From: Streptomyces termitum
Lineage (GTDB): Bacteria > Actinomycetota > Actinomycetes > Streptomycetales > Streptomycetaceae
NCBI RefSeq assembly: GCF_014650175.1
Contig: NZ_BMUL01000003.1
Coordinates: 248,001 to 312,000 of the forward strand
Reading direction: 5' to 3'
Length of the DNA stretch: 64,000 bases
Positions 1 through 7,560 of the stretch are shown one piece after another. Each line of letters starts with the position of its first letter. Position 1 is the first letter of the stretch. The notes under the pieces are model-generated. The model was not told where the DNA came from. It saw nothing but the letters and a program-made list of their open reading frames with translations, and made no database searches. The translations under genes and the position numbers were made by a program.

Positions 1-1779
1 CCGACGTTCCAGCAGCTGGAGCAGAAGCGGAAGTACTACCAGTTCCCCACCACGCTCGACGTGGACCGCTACAAGGGCCAGGACGTCGTCATCGGCCTGC
101 GCGAGCTGAACATCCGCGGCATCCCGAAGCGGAACTGGATCAACGACCACTTCACCTACACCCACGGCTACGGCGCCATCATGGCCCGCGGCACCCAGAC
201 CGACGCCAACGGCTCCCCGGTCTTCACCGAGTCCGGCCTGCCCACCGCGGGTGAGCTGGGCACGTACGAGCAGCGGATCTACTACGGCGAGAAGACCGAC
301 CAGTACTCGATCGTGGGCGGCCCCCAGAAGGAGCTGGACTACGAGGAGAACGGCGAGAAGACCACCAGCTACGAGGGCGACAGCGGCGTCAGCCTGGAGA
401 ACGCCTTCAACCGCGCCGCCTACGCGGTGGCCTTCAGCGAGCCGCAGATCCTGTACTCCGGAGCCATCGGCGACGGCTCCCGGATCCTGTACAACCGCAC
501 GCCCAAGCAGCGCGTCGAGGCCGTCGCCCCCTGGCTGACCATCGACGGCGACGCCTACCCGGCGGTCGTCGGCGGCCGCATCCAGTGGATCGTCGACGCC
601 TACACGACCAGCAACGGCTACCCGTACGCCTCGCGCACCACGCTCGGCGACACCACGGCCGACTCGCTGACCGTCGGCAACCAGCAGCGCGCGGTCGTCG
701 CCCAGCAGAACCAGGTCAACTACATCCGCAACTCGGTGAAGGCCACCGTCGACGCCTACGACGGCACGGTGACCCTCTACCAGTGGGACACCGAGGACCC
801 CGTCCTCAAGACCTGGATGAAGGCCTTCCCCGGCACGGTGAAGCCGAAGTCCGACGTCAAGGGCGACCTGCTGGAGCACCTGCGCTACCCGCAGGACATG
901 TTCAAGGTCCAGCGCGAGCTGCTGACCCGCTACCACGTCACCGACCCGGCGCAGTTCTACAGCGGCTCGGACGCCTGGCAGGTGCCGGACGACCCGACCA
1001 ACAAGGACAACGTCGCGGTGCCGCCGTACTACCTGAGCATGAAGATGCCCGGGGACACGGAGCAGCGCTTCTCGCTGACCACCACCTTCACGCCGAACGG
1101 ACGGCCCAACCTGGGCGGCTTCATGGCGGTCGACGCCGACGCCACCAGCAAGGAGTACGGCCGGCTGAGACTGCTGAGGGTCACCGAGGACGTGCCGGGC
1201 CCGGCGCAGGTGCAGAGCAAGCTCAACGGTCTGCCGGACGTGGCCACCTTCGTCCGCGACATGAAGGGCGCCGACTCGGACATCCAGTACGGCAACCTGC
1301 TGACCGTGCCGCTCGACGGCGGCTTCCTCTACGTCGAGCCGGTCTACGCCCAGGGACGGAACGCGCTCTACCCGCTCCTGAAGAAGGTCGCGGTGTCGTA
1401 CGTGGACGCCGACCAGCCGGACGGCGACACCACCAAGGACACCACGGTGTTCGAGAACAACCTGACGGCCGCCCTCAACGCGGTCTTCGGGGTGGAGGGC
1501 ACGACCCCGCCGACGACCCCGCCCGGCACCGACCAGCCGACCAAGCCCCAGCCGCCGGCCTCGGCCGACGCGGAGCTGAAGAAGGCCATCGCGGACGCCC
1601 AGAAGGCGTACGACGACGGTGAGGCGGCGCTCGCGAAGCAGGACTGGACGGCCTACGGCAAGGCCCAGGACGAGCTCCAGAAGGCGCTCCAGCGGGCCGC
1701 CGACGCCGGCGCCAAGATCCAGCCCTCGGGCTCGGGCGGCGGCGCGGGCACCCCGGCGAAGGGCGGCTCCGGCAGCTGA
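1..1779 (+). CDS. UPF0182 family membrane protein, C-terminal part (5' end outside window)
   Basis: The reading frame is open from the first base, so the true start lies upstream and about 592 C-terminal residues are visible. The segment around LDVDRYK and the conserved extracytoplasmic stretch that follows match UPF0182 proteins, which are about 900-1000 residues long with an N-terminal multi-span membrane domain; that domain is not in the window. The last ~100 residues are a Thr/Pro-rich linker, an Ala/Lys/Glu helical segment and a Gly/Ser tail, as often seen at the end of the Streptomyces members. The molecular function is unknown. The gene ends 43 bases before an initiator tRNA gene. Family assignment is fairly secure; nothing about function can be read from it. 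Confidence 0.85.
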   Translation, partial: PTFQQLEQKRKYYQFPTTLDVDRYKGQDVVIGLRELNIRGIPKRNWINDHFTYTHGYGAIMARGTQTDANGSPVFTESGLPTAGELGTYEQRIYYGEKTDQYSIVGGPQKELDYEENGEKTTSYEGDSGVSLENAFNRAAYAVAFSEPQILYSGAIGDGSRILYNRTPKQRVEAVAPWLTIDGDAYPAVVGGRIQWIVDAYTTSNGYPYASRTTLGDTTADSLTVGNQQRAVVAQQNQVNYIRNSVKATVDAYDGTVTLYQWDTEDPVLKTWMKAFPGTVKPKSDVKGDLLEHLRYPQDMFKVQRELLTRYHVTDPAQFYSGSDAWQVPDDPTNKDNVAVPPYYLSMKMPGDTEQRFSLTTTFTPNGRPNLGGFMAVDADATSKEYGRLRLLRVTEDVPGPAQVQSKLNGLPDVATFVRDMKGADSDIQYGNLLTVPLDGGFLYVEPVYAQGRNALYPLLKKVAVSYVDADQPDGDTTKDTTVFENNLTAALNAVFGVEGTTPPTTPPGTDQPTKPQPPASADAELKKAIADAQKAYDDGEAALAKQDWTAYGKAQDELQKALQRAADAGAKIQPSGSGGGAGTPAKGGSGS

Positions 1780-1822
1780 CCTGCGAGGTTCACCCCGCGT
1801 CGTGATACGGTGACGTTACCGA

Positions 1823-1896
1823 CGCGGGGTGGAGCAGCTCGGTAGCTCGCTGGGCTCATAACCCAGAGGTCGCAGGTTCAAATCCTGTCCCCGCTA
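1823..1896 (+). tRNA. tRNA-fMet (CAU), copy 1
   Basis: The 74-nt cloverleaf has an acceptor stem CGCGGGG/CCCCGCT with C1 opposite U72 (unpaired, an initiator hallmark), an A11-U24 pair in the D stem, and an anticodon stem CTGGG/CCCAG whose three consecutive G-C pairs flank the CAT anticodon loop, again typical of initiators. The T loop GGTTCAAATCC is canonical. CCA is not encoded. A possible -10 hexamer TACGGT lies at 1806-1811 without a clear -35. It is identical to the second copy at 4194-4267. Confidence 0.97.
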
Positions 1897-1904
1897 CTAC
1901 GGGA

Positions 1905-1940
1905 ACGAGGGCTCGGATCCATAAGGATCCGGGCCCTCGT
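1905..1940 (+). terminator. Hairpin terminator after tRNA-fMet copy 1
   Basis: A 16-bp stem (1905-1920 with 1925-1940, one G-U pair) with an ATAA loop sits 8 bases after the tRNA end. No long T tract follows, as is usual in high-GC actinomycetes. Confidence 0.8.
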
Positions 1941-2101
1941 CGCGTGTCGAGGCGACTAGGAGCACCGAAGGGCGGTACGGAAGAGGCGAGTTGAGGCCGA
2001 TCGTGTTTGACTTGTCTCTCTGTGGGCATGTCGACAAAACGCTGAGGTGACCTCAAGGGCTGCGGTATACCGGGTGTGCGCGGGTTGCGGGTGGTGCGAC
2101 G

Positions 2102-4135
2102 ATGGTATTTATGGGGGACAGGGCAACTCTGTTGGAGACAGGGCGGTTTGTGCAGCGGCACGCCAGAAGTGCCGCGGACGAGATCATCGAGGCCGTCAAG
2201 GCCGGCAGCGCCGTTGACGGACTCGACGAGACCACCGCCGGGACCGGGATCGACCCCGGCGCCGTACCGGAGACCGAGGCCGAGACCGAGGCCGAGGCCG
2301 AGGGCCGCCACCGCAGGGCCGCCGAGCGCGGCGACGTCGCCGCCATGAGCGCCCTCGGCGCCCTCCTGCTGCGCCGCGGCGACCTCGACGGCGCCGAGAC
2401 CTTCCTGCGCGGCGCCACCGCCGAGGGCGACCGCGCCGCCGCCAACAACCTCGGCGTCCTGCTCCACCAGCGCGGCTACCCCGACGAGGCGGCCGGCTGG
2501 TGGCGGGTCGCCGCCGTCGCGGGCTCCGCCCCCGCCGCGCACGCCCTGGGCCGCCACCACCGCGAGCGCGGCGACGAGCCCGCCGCCGAGTACTGGCTCC
2601 GCCAGGCCGCCGAGCAGGGCCACGCCCTGGGCGCGTACGCCCTCGCCGACCTCCTGGAGCACCGCAGCGACGTCGGCGCCGAGCGGTGGCTGCGCGCCGC
2701 CGCCGAGCAGGGCCACCGCGAGGCCGCCTACCGGCTCGCCCTGGCCCTGGAGCGGCGCGCCACCGAGACCCTCCGCGGCCCGCACGCCTACGGCCCCGTC
2801 ACCCCGGGCCGCCCCGGCCGCGCCTACGACACCGCCGGCCGGCTCAGCGCCGCCGACCCCCTGGCGCGCGACGCCGCCCCGGAGCGGGCGCACCGCGAGG
2901 CCGCCCCCGCCGGGGACGCCGCCGCACCGCTGCGGGAGGCCGAGCAGTGGTTCCGGCAGGCCGCCGCCCGGGGCCACCGGAAGGCCGCCCTCCACCTCGG
3001 CGCGATCCTGGAGCAGCGCGGCGAGCTCAAGGAGGCCGGGCGCTGGTACCTCAGCTCCGCCAAGGAGGGCGAGGCCAAGGCCGCCTGCGCCCTCGGCTTC
3101 CTGCTGCGCGACGCCGGGGACGAGGAGAGCGCCGCCGTCTGGTGGCTGCGGGCCGCCCAGGACGGCGACGGCAACGCCGCCAACGCGCTCGGCGCGCTGC
3201 ACGCCGCCCGGGGCGAGCAGCAGACCGCCGAGCGGTGGTACCGCGCCGCCATGGACGCCGGAGACGTGAACGGCGCGTACAACCTCGGGCTGCTCTGCGC
3301 CGCCCAGGACCGTCTGCCGCAGGCCGAGCAGTGGTACCGCCGCGCCGCCTACGCGGGCCACCGCGAGGCCGCCAACGCGCTCGCCGTCCTCCTGCTCCAG
3401 GCGGGCGACGCGGGCGGCGCAGAGCCGTGGTTCTCCAAGGCCGCCGAGGCCGGCAGCGTGGACGCCGCCTTCAACCTCGGCATCCTGCACGCCGGCCGGG
3501 ACGAGGACCGGGCCGCGCTCGCCTGGTACGAGCGGGCCGCCGCCGCCGGGCACACCGAGGCCGCCCTCCAGGTCGGCATCGCCGCCCTGCGCGACGGCGA
3601 CGAGCGGACCGCCGAGCGGCACCTGCGCTGCGCGGCCGGCGGCGGCAGCGCCGAGGCCGCCTTCCGGCTCGCCACCGTCCTCGACGCCCGCCGCCCCGAC
3701 CCCGGCCCGGTGGTCCTCGGCGCGCCCGTCGACGAGAAGACCGAGTGCGAGGAGTGGTACGAGCGGGCCGCCGAGCAGGGCCACCGGCGCGCCCAGGTCC
3801 GGGTCGGCATGCTCGCCGCCGACCGGGGCGACCTCGCCGAGGCGGCCCGCTGGTACCGGGAGGCCGCCGAGGCGGGCAGCCGCAACGGCGCCTTCAACCT
3901 GGGCCTGCTGCTGGCCCGCGAGGGCAGCGAGCGGGAGGCCGCCCTGTGGTGGACCCGGGCCGCCCGCGCCGGGCACGGCCGGGCCGCGCTCCGGCTCGCC
4001 CTGCTGGCCGCCCGCCGGGGCGAGCTGACCGAGGGCCGCCACTGGTGCGCCCGCGCGGTCGAGCTGGGCCCGGCCGAGGTCGCCGAGCGGGCCGCGCGGC
4101 TCAGCGAGGCGCTGCACCAGGAGCTCACCGCGTAG
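2102..4135 (+). CDS. Sel1-like/TPR repeat protein
   Basis: 677 residues, nearly all from about residue 65 onward built of ~36-residue alpha-helical Sel1-like repeats, recognisable by the recurring pattern W(Y/L)RxAAExGHxxAAxxLGxLL (for example the RAAEQGHRRAQVRVGML and EAAEAGSRNGAFNLGLL units near the end). Such repeats form superhelical scaffolds for protein-protein contacts; no catalytic domain, signal peptide or membrane segment is visible, so this is probably a cytoplasmic adaptor. ATG 2102 gives MVFMGDRATLL; the second ATG at 2111 (MGDRATLL) is equally possible and neither has a strong Shine-Dalgarno. The gene lies between two identical tRNA-fMet genes. A long open frame on the opposite strand is a by-product of GC-rich codon use. 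Confidence 0.88.
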   Translation: MVFMGDRATLLETGRFVQRHARSAADEIIEAVKAGSAVDGLDETTAGTGIDPGAVPETEAETEAEAEGRHRRAAERGDVAAMSALGALLLRRGDLDGAETFLRGATAEGDRAAANNLGVLLHQRGYPDEAAGWWRVAAVAGSAPAAHALGRHHRERGDEPAAEYWLRQAAEQGHALGAYALADLLEHRSDVGAERWLRAAAEQGHREAAYRLALALERRATETLRGPHAYGPVTPGRPGRAYDTAGRLSAADPLARDAAPERAHREAAPAGDAAAPLREAEQWFRQAAARGHRKAALHLGAILEQRGELKEAGRWYLSSAKEGEAKAACALGFLLRDAGDEESAAVWWLRAAQDGDGNAANALGALHAARGEQQTAERWYRAAMDAGDVNGAYNLGLLCAAQDRLPQAEQWYRRAAYAGHREAANALAVLLLQAGDAGGAEPWFSKAAEAGSVDAAFNLGILHAGRDEDRAALAWYERAAAAGHTEAALQVGIAALRDGDERTAERHLRCAAGGGSAEAAFRLATVLDARRPDPGPVVLGAPVDEKTECEEWYERAAEQGHRRAQVRVGMLAADRGDLAEAARWYREAAEAGSRNGAFNLGLLLAREGSEREAALWWTRAARAGHGRAALRLALLAARRGELTEGRHWCARAVELGPAEVAERAARLSEALHQELTA

Positions 4136-4152
4136 GACCGCGTCAGAAGGAT

Positions 4153-4181
4153 TTGCTCCTGTCACGGGAGTCCCGTAAGGT
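4153..4181 (+). promoter_or_regulatory. Promoter of tRNA-fMet copy 2
   Basis: TTGCTC (4153-4158), exactly 17 bases, TAAGGT (4176-4181), then the tRNA 12 bases downstream. It resembles a housekeeping-sigma promoter and is clearly better than anything upstream of copy 1. Confidence 0.65.
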
Positions 4182-4193
4182 GGTGTTCACCGA

Positions 4194-4267
4194 CGCGGGG
4201 TGGAGCAGCTCGGTAGCTCGCTGGGCTCATAACCCAGAGGTCGCAGGTTCAAATCCTGTCCCCGCTA
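4194..4267 (+). tRNA. tRNA-fMet (CAU), copy 2
   Basis: Identical over all 74 nt to the copy at 1823-1896, with the same initiator features (C1/U72 mismatch, A11-U24, three G-C pairs beside the anticodon loop, CAT anticodon). Identity runs a few bases beyond the gene on both sides. Confidence 0.97.
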
Positions 4268-4277
4268 CTCAGTAGCA

Positions 4278-4315
4278 CGAAGGCCCGGATCGTCTCAGGA
4301 CGGTCCGGGCCTTCG
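4278..4315 (+). terminator. Hairpin terminator after tRNA-fMet copy 2
   Basis: A 12-bp perfect stem CGAAGGCCCGGA/TCCGGGCCTTCG (4278-4289 with 4304-4315) starts 11 bases after the tRNA. Confidence 0.75.
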
Positions 4316-4378
4316 GCGTTCCCGGGGTCCGGATTTCCGGACGGGAAGGGTGAAGCCCGCCTCTCTCGGGCACGAAGA

Positions 4379-4403
4379 AGGCGCCCCCCTCATGGGAGGC
4401 GCC
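4379..4403 (-). terminator. Probable terminator of the Fur-family gene
   Basis: Inverted repeat AGGCGCC...GGCGCCT with an internal G-U pair, about 20 bases after the stop of the minus-strand regulator gene; the complement continues into CTTCTTCG on the minus strand. Confidence 0.6.
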
Positions 4404-4422
4404 TCGGGTCGCGGGGGCCGGG

Positions 4423-4842
4423 TCAGGCGGCCGTGGCGCAGTTCGGGCAGAGGCCCCGGTAGGTGACCTCGACGTTCGAGACGGTGAAGCCGAAGCGCTC
4501 GGAGACCGGCAGGTCCCGCAGCGGGTCGCCCGCCGGGCGCACGTCCCGGATCGCGCCGCAGCCGGCGCAGACCAGGTGCTGGTGCGGCCGGTGGGCGTTG
4601 GGGTCGTAGCGCTTGGCGCGACCGTCGGTGGCGACTTCGAGGACCTCGCCGAGCGTCACCATCTCGCCCAGCGTGTTGTAGACGGTCGCCCGGGAGATCT
4701 CGGGCAGGCGCTCGACGGCGCGGGCGTGCACCTCGTCGGCGGTGAGGTGGACGTGGTCGCCGTCGAGGACCTCGGCGACGACGCGGCGCTGGGCGGTCAT
4801 CCGCCAGCCGCGTCCGCGCAGTCGTTCCAGCAGGTCGCTCAT
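4423..4842 (-). CDS. Fur-family metalloregulator (PerR/CatR/FurS-like)
   Basis: 139 residues, normal Fur length. The N-terminal winged helix (residues ~5-80) contains the recognition segment EISRATVYNTL; the C-terminal dimerisation/metal domain carries two CxxC pairs (C92/C95 and C132/C135) of a structural zinc site and the His-rich HRPHQH stretch (H84, H87, H89) of a regulatory metal site. Family knowledge makes it a repressor that senses metal or peroxide. Sequence character fits the PerR/CatR/FurS type better than the nickel regulator Nur, but the inducer cannot be read off. No Shine-Dalgarno precedes the ATG; TAGGCT sits 6 bases upstream (4849-4854), so the mRNA is probably leaderless. 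Four 17-bp-phased repeats (4883-4950) lie just upstream and are likely its own operator. Confidence 0.9.
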   Translation of the reverse strand: MSDLLERLRGRGWRMTAQRRVVAEVLDGDHVHLTADEVHARAVERLPEISRATVYNTLGEMVTLGEVLEVATDGRAKRYDPNAHRPHQHLVCAGCGAIRDVRPAGDPLRDLPVSERFGFTVSNVEVTYRGLCPNCATAA

Positions 4843-4882
4843 GGGTCCAGCCTAACAGCGGGCCGCCCCGGTCCCGAAGGGG

Positions 4883-4950
4883 TGTCGACCTGGATGGTGT
4901 CTTGACCTGGGATTGATCTTGATCCAGGCTCTATCTTGATCTGGATGGAG
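4883..4950. repeat. Four tandem 17-bp-phased repeats upstream of the Fur-family gene
   Basis: Units at 4883, 4900, 4917 and 4934 share the core TNTYGAYCYRGG (TGTCGACCTGG, TCTTGACCTGG, TCTTGATCCAGG, TCTTGATCTGG) at an exact 17-base period. The array ends 41 bases before the Fur start codon, where a repressor would act on its promoter. The remainder up to 5139 is plain GC-rich sequence in which I see nothing. Confidence 0.75.
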
Positions 4951-5139
4951 TCCAGTGTAGGGTCCTGGGTGGGGGAAGTCTTCGGCGGGCGGCCGCGGGC
5001 CGCGGTCCCAGGCCCTCCGCGGCCGGCCGGACGCCCGCCGGACGGGAGCGGGCCGGGCCTCCGGCGCGGACGGGACGACCGCCGCGCCGGGGCCCGGCCC
5101 CTTCCGCTGCCGCCCCCGCCCGCCTGCCGCCCCCGGGGC

Positions 5140-5526
5140 TCACCCCGCCGCGCTCCGGGCCGGCAGCCAGCAGCGGATGATGTCGCGGACCGAGACCATG
5201 CCGACCGGCCCGAGGCCGTCCAGGACGACCAGATGGCGGAAGCCGCCCCGGGTCATCGCCCCGGCCGCCTCCTCCAGGGTCCAGCCGGGCGCGGCGAAGA
5301 CCACCTCGTGGGTGGTGTGGGAGCCGGCCGTCTCCCGGTCGGGGTCCTCGCCCCGGCCCAGCGAGGTGAGGACGTCGCGTTCGGTGATGATGCCGAGCCC
5401 GGAGTCGCCGTCGAGGACGACGGCCGCGCCGACCCGGCGGACGGACATCAGCCGGGCGGTCTGCCGGAGGGTGTGGTCGGGGCCGACGGTGAGGATCACC
5501 GTGCTCATGGCGTCGCGGACGAGCAT
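5140..5526 (-). CDS. Two-CBS-domain protein
   Basis: 128 residues consisting of a pair of CBS motifs: residues ~1-60 (MLVRDAMSTVILTV...GIITERDVL) and ~70-125 (TLEEAAGAMTRGGFRHLVVLD...GMVSVRDII). The pair would fold into one Bateman module that binds adenine nucleotides or similar ligands; stand-alone CBS proteins are usually ligand-sensing regulators of unknown targets. GGAGGTGG at 5535-5542 is an excellent ribosome-binding site for ATG 5526. A 9-10-bp hairpin (5545-5571) lies just upstream of this site. Its partner cannot be inferred from the neighbours (fur downstream, hisN upstream on the same strand). Confidence 0.88.
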   Translation of the reverse strand: MLVRDAMSTVILTVGPDHTLRQTARLMSVRRVGAAVVLDGDSGLGIITERDVLTSLGRGEDPDRETAGSHTTHEVVFAAPGWTLEEAAGAMTRGGFRHLVVLDGLGPVGMVSVRDIIRCWLPARSAAG

Positions 5527-5544
5527 GGGTGGGGCCACCTCCTC

Positions 5545-5571
5545 GCGAACCGCCCCACCAGGGCGGTTCAC
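5545..5571 (-). promoter_or_regulatory. Hairpin in the 5' leader of the CBS-domain gene
   Basis: Inverted repeat GAACCGCC...GGGCGGTTC directly upstream of the Shine-Dalgarno of the CBS gene. It could affect mRNA stability or translation; no effector class is recognisable. Confidence 0.35.
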
Positions 5572-5663
5572 AAATGCACAAGTGGGGGGCTCCCAGAGTC
5601 GCACCGGGGGAGGGGGCCGACAAGGGGGCGCGCGAAGCGCCCCCGGGGCGTACCGGGGGGCGG

Positions 5664-6476
5664 TCAGCCGGCCGGAGTGCCCCCGCCCCCCAGACGGCTC
5701 AGCAGCTCCTCGTGCAGCAGGCCGTTGGAGGCCGCCGCGTTCCCGCTGTGCGGGCCGGGGAGCCCGTCCAGACCGGTGTACGACCCGCCCGCCTCCTGCA
5801 CCACGACCGCGACCGCCGCCATGTCCCACAGCGACAGCTCCGGCTCGGCGCACAGGTCCACCGACCCCTCCGCGACCATCATGTACGGCCAGAAGTCGCC
5901 GTACGCCCGGGTCCGCCAGCACGCGCGCGTGAGGTCGAGGAAGGCGTCCAGCCGCCCCCGCTCCTCCCAGCCGCTCAGCGAGGAGTACGCGAACGAGGCG
6001 TCGGCCAGCGACGCCACCTGCGACACCCCGATCCGCCGCCCCTCGGCGAGCCCCGCGCCGGTGAAGGCGCCCAGGCCCTTCGCCGCCCACCAGCGGCGGC
6101 CCAGCGCCGGCGCCGACACCACGCCGACCACCGGCTGGAAGCCGGACTCGCCCTCCTCCATCAGCGCGATCAGGGTCGCCCACACCGGCACCCCGCGCAC
6201 GTAGTTCTTGGTGCCGTCGATCGGGTCGACCACCCAGCGGCGCGGGCCCGAGCCCTCCACCCCGTACTCCTCGCCCAGGATCGCGTCCCCGGGGCGGGCC
6301 TCCTGGAGCCCGGCGCGGATCAGCTCCTCGGCGGCCCGGTCCGCCTCGCTCACCGGGGTCATGTCCGGCTTCGTCTCGACCTTCAGGTCGAGCGCCTGGA
6401 AGCGGGCCATCGTGGCCGCGTCGGCGGTGTCCGCCAGGGCGTGGGCAAGGCGCAGGTCATCGTGGTAATCGGCCAT
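5664..6476 (-). CDS. hisN: Histidinol-phosphatase, inositol-monophosphatase family
   Basis: 270 residues with all inositol-monophosphatase fold motifs: GEEYG (~68-72, metal ligand Glu), DPIDGT (~84-89) and the C-terminal LWDMAA (metal-binding Asp). It is a Mg2+-dependent phosphatase. The Streptomyces protein at this position (SCO5208, from memory) was assigned as HisN, converting histidinol phosphate to histidinol, which other HisB-type organisms do with an unrelated enzyme. The close similarity supports the same role; inositol phosphate as substrate cannot be excluded from sequence alone. ATG 6476 (MADYHDD) aligns with the usual start; an in-frame ATG at 6485 is possible. Neither has a strong ribosome-binding site. 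Confidence 0.85.
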   Translation of the reverse strand: MADYHDDLRLAHALADTADAATMARFQALDLKVETKPDMTPVSEADRAAEELIRAGLQEARPGDAILGEEYGVEGSGPRRWVVDPIDGTKNYVRGVPVWATLIALMEEGESGFQPVVGVVSAPALGRRWWAAKGLGAFTGAGLAEGRRIGVSQVASLADASFAYSSLSGWEERGRLDAFLDLTRACWRTRAYGDFWPYMMVAEGSVDLCAEPELSLWDMAAVAVVVQEAGGSYTGLDGLPGPHSGNAAASNGLLHEELLSRLGGGGTPAG

Positions 6477-6625
6477 GCCGGGCATGCTATCCCCGCCCGG
6501 GAGGCGCCCGGTGAACCGTCCGTGGACGGCACCCGAAGCCCGCCCGCCGCCCCGGTGGCGCTCCTTGACAGGAGGGGACGCGCTGCCGACGCTGGACGAC
6601 CCACCGAACCGGTCCGGAGGCGCCC

Positions 6626-7258
6626 GTGCCGACCGCCCGCGACGCCCTTCTCGACGCCGCCCTCGCCGCGCTGGCCCGGCACCCCTGGTCCGCCGTGCGG
6701 ATGGCCGACCTGGCCGCCGCGGCCCGGGTCTCCCGGCAGACGCTCTACAACGAGTTCGGCAGCAAGGAGGGGCTCGCCCGCGCCCTCGTCCGCCGCGAGG
6801 CCGACGCCTACCTCGACGGGGTGCGCCGGCTGCTCGCCGCCCGCGAGGCGCCCGCCTCCCTCGCCGCCGTCGCCGAATGGACCGTGGTCCGGGCCGGCGA
6901 CCGGCCGCTGCTGCGCGCGCTGCTCACCGGTGCCTGGACCGAGGGGATGCCCCGGCCCCGTGCCGCCCGGCCGGGCGCCCGGCCCGCCCCCGTACCCGCG
7001 CAGCGCAGGGCCGACGGCGGGCCGCCGGCGCCGGGGGAGCTCCTCGCGGCCGCCGCGTGGTGCGCGGGGGAGCGGTGGGCGGCCGGCTGCGAGCTGGCGC
7101 TGCGGCTCGCCCTCAGCCACGTCGTGGCGCCCGCGCTGCCGCCCGGGGGTCAGTGCGCGGAGCCGGACAGCTGGAGGCCGATGACCCCCACGATGACGAA
7201 GCTGATCGAGACGATCTTCAGCGTGGAGACCAGGTCGCCGAGGAAGACCATGCCGTAG
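6626..7258 (+). CDS. TetR-family transcriptional regulator
   Basis: 210 residues with an N-terminal TetR helix-turn-helix (~residues 3-50: ALLDAALAAL...VSRQTLYNEFGSKEGLARAL) and a divergent ligand-binding half. GTG 6626 follows GGAGG at 6616-6620. The 3' end overlaps the convergent SMR efflux gene by 109 bases; the last ~36 residues (after PPGGQCAEPDS) are low in regulator-like character and may be a consequence of a lost stop codon. A perfect palindrome at 7503-7516 in front of the SMR gene is a plausible operator, so I infer that this regulator controls the SMR gene, possibly inducibly by a cationic drug. Confidence 0.85.
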   Translation: MPTARDALLDAALAALARHPWSAVRMADLAAAARVSRQTLYNEFGSKEGLARALVRREADAYLDGVRRLLAAREAPASLAAVAEWTVVRAGDRPLLRALLTGAWTEGMPRPRAARPGARPAPVPAQRRADGGPPAPGELLAAAAWCAGERWAAGCELALRLALSHVVAPALPPGGQCAEPDSWRPMTPTMTKLIETIFSVETRSPRKTMP

Positions 7259-7473
7259 ATCGCGGTGCCGGCCGCCCCGATCCCGGTCCACACCGCGTAC
7301 GCCGGACCCACGTCCAGTTTCTTCAGGGCGAGCGTCAGCAGCCCGAAGCTGCCCAGGGCGAAGCAGGCGAAGGCGATCGTCGGCCAGAGCCGGGTGAACC
7401 CGTGCGAGAGCTTCAGGCAGACCGCGAACCCCGTCTCCAGGAGTCCCGCGACCACCACCAGGAGCCACGCCAT
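7150..7473 (-). CDS. Small multidrug resistance (SMR) family transporter
   Basis: 107 residues with four hydrophobic segments, the standard SMR size. The first helix contains the family's essential membrane Glu (LLETGFAV, E13) and the later AYAVWTGIGAAGTA motif is the SMR signature. SMR proteins work as dual-topology dimers exchanging protons for quaternary ammonium or guanidinium compounds; the sequence does not settle whether this is EmrE-like or SugE/Gdx-like. GGGAGG precedes the ATG. Convergent overlap with the TetR gene and a palindrome in the promoter region suggest drug-responsive control. Confidence 0.9.
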   Translation of the reverse strand: MAWLLVVVAGLLETGFAVCLKLSHGFTRLWPTIAFACFALGSFGLLTLALKKLDVGPAYAVWTGIGAAGTAIYGMVFLGDLVSTLKIVSISFVIVGVIGLQLSGSAH

Positions 7474-7502
7474 CGTCCCCGCCTCCCACCCGGTCTGATC
7501 AT

Positions 7503-7516
7503 GCGCACTTGTGCGC
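7503..7516. promoter_or_regulatory. Palindromic operator candidate upstream of the SMR gene
   Basis: GCGCAC-TT-GTGCGC, a perfect 6-bp inverted repeat 30 bases upstream of the SMR start codon. TetR-family dimers bind such short palindromes, and a TetR gene is adjacent. Confidence 0.55.
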
Positions 7517-7560
7517 TTATGTCCTTACCGGTCTGGGTGGCGGCGTAAACCCGCGGCGGC

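Noticed and set aside
1856..4165. A 769-codon open frame on the minus strand opposite the Sel1 gene
   Set aside because: Its composition is Gly/Ala/Val/Leu low complexity, it covers a tRNA and follows codon-position GC bias; it is a shadow of the Sel1 gene.
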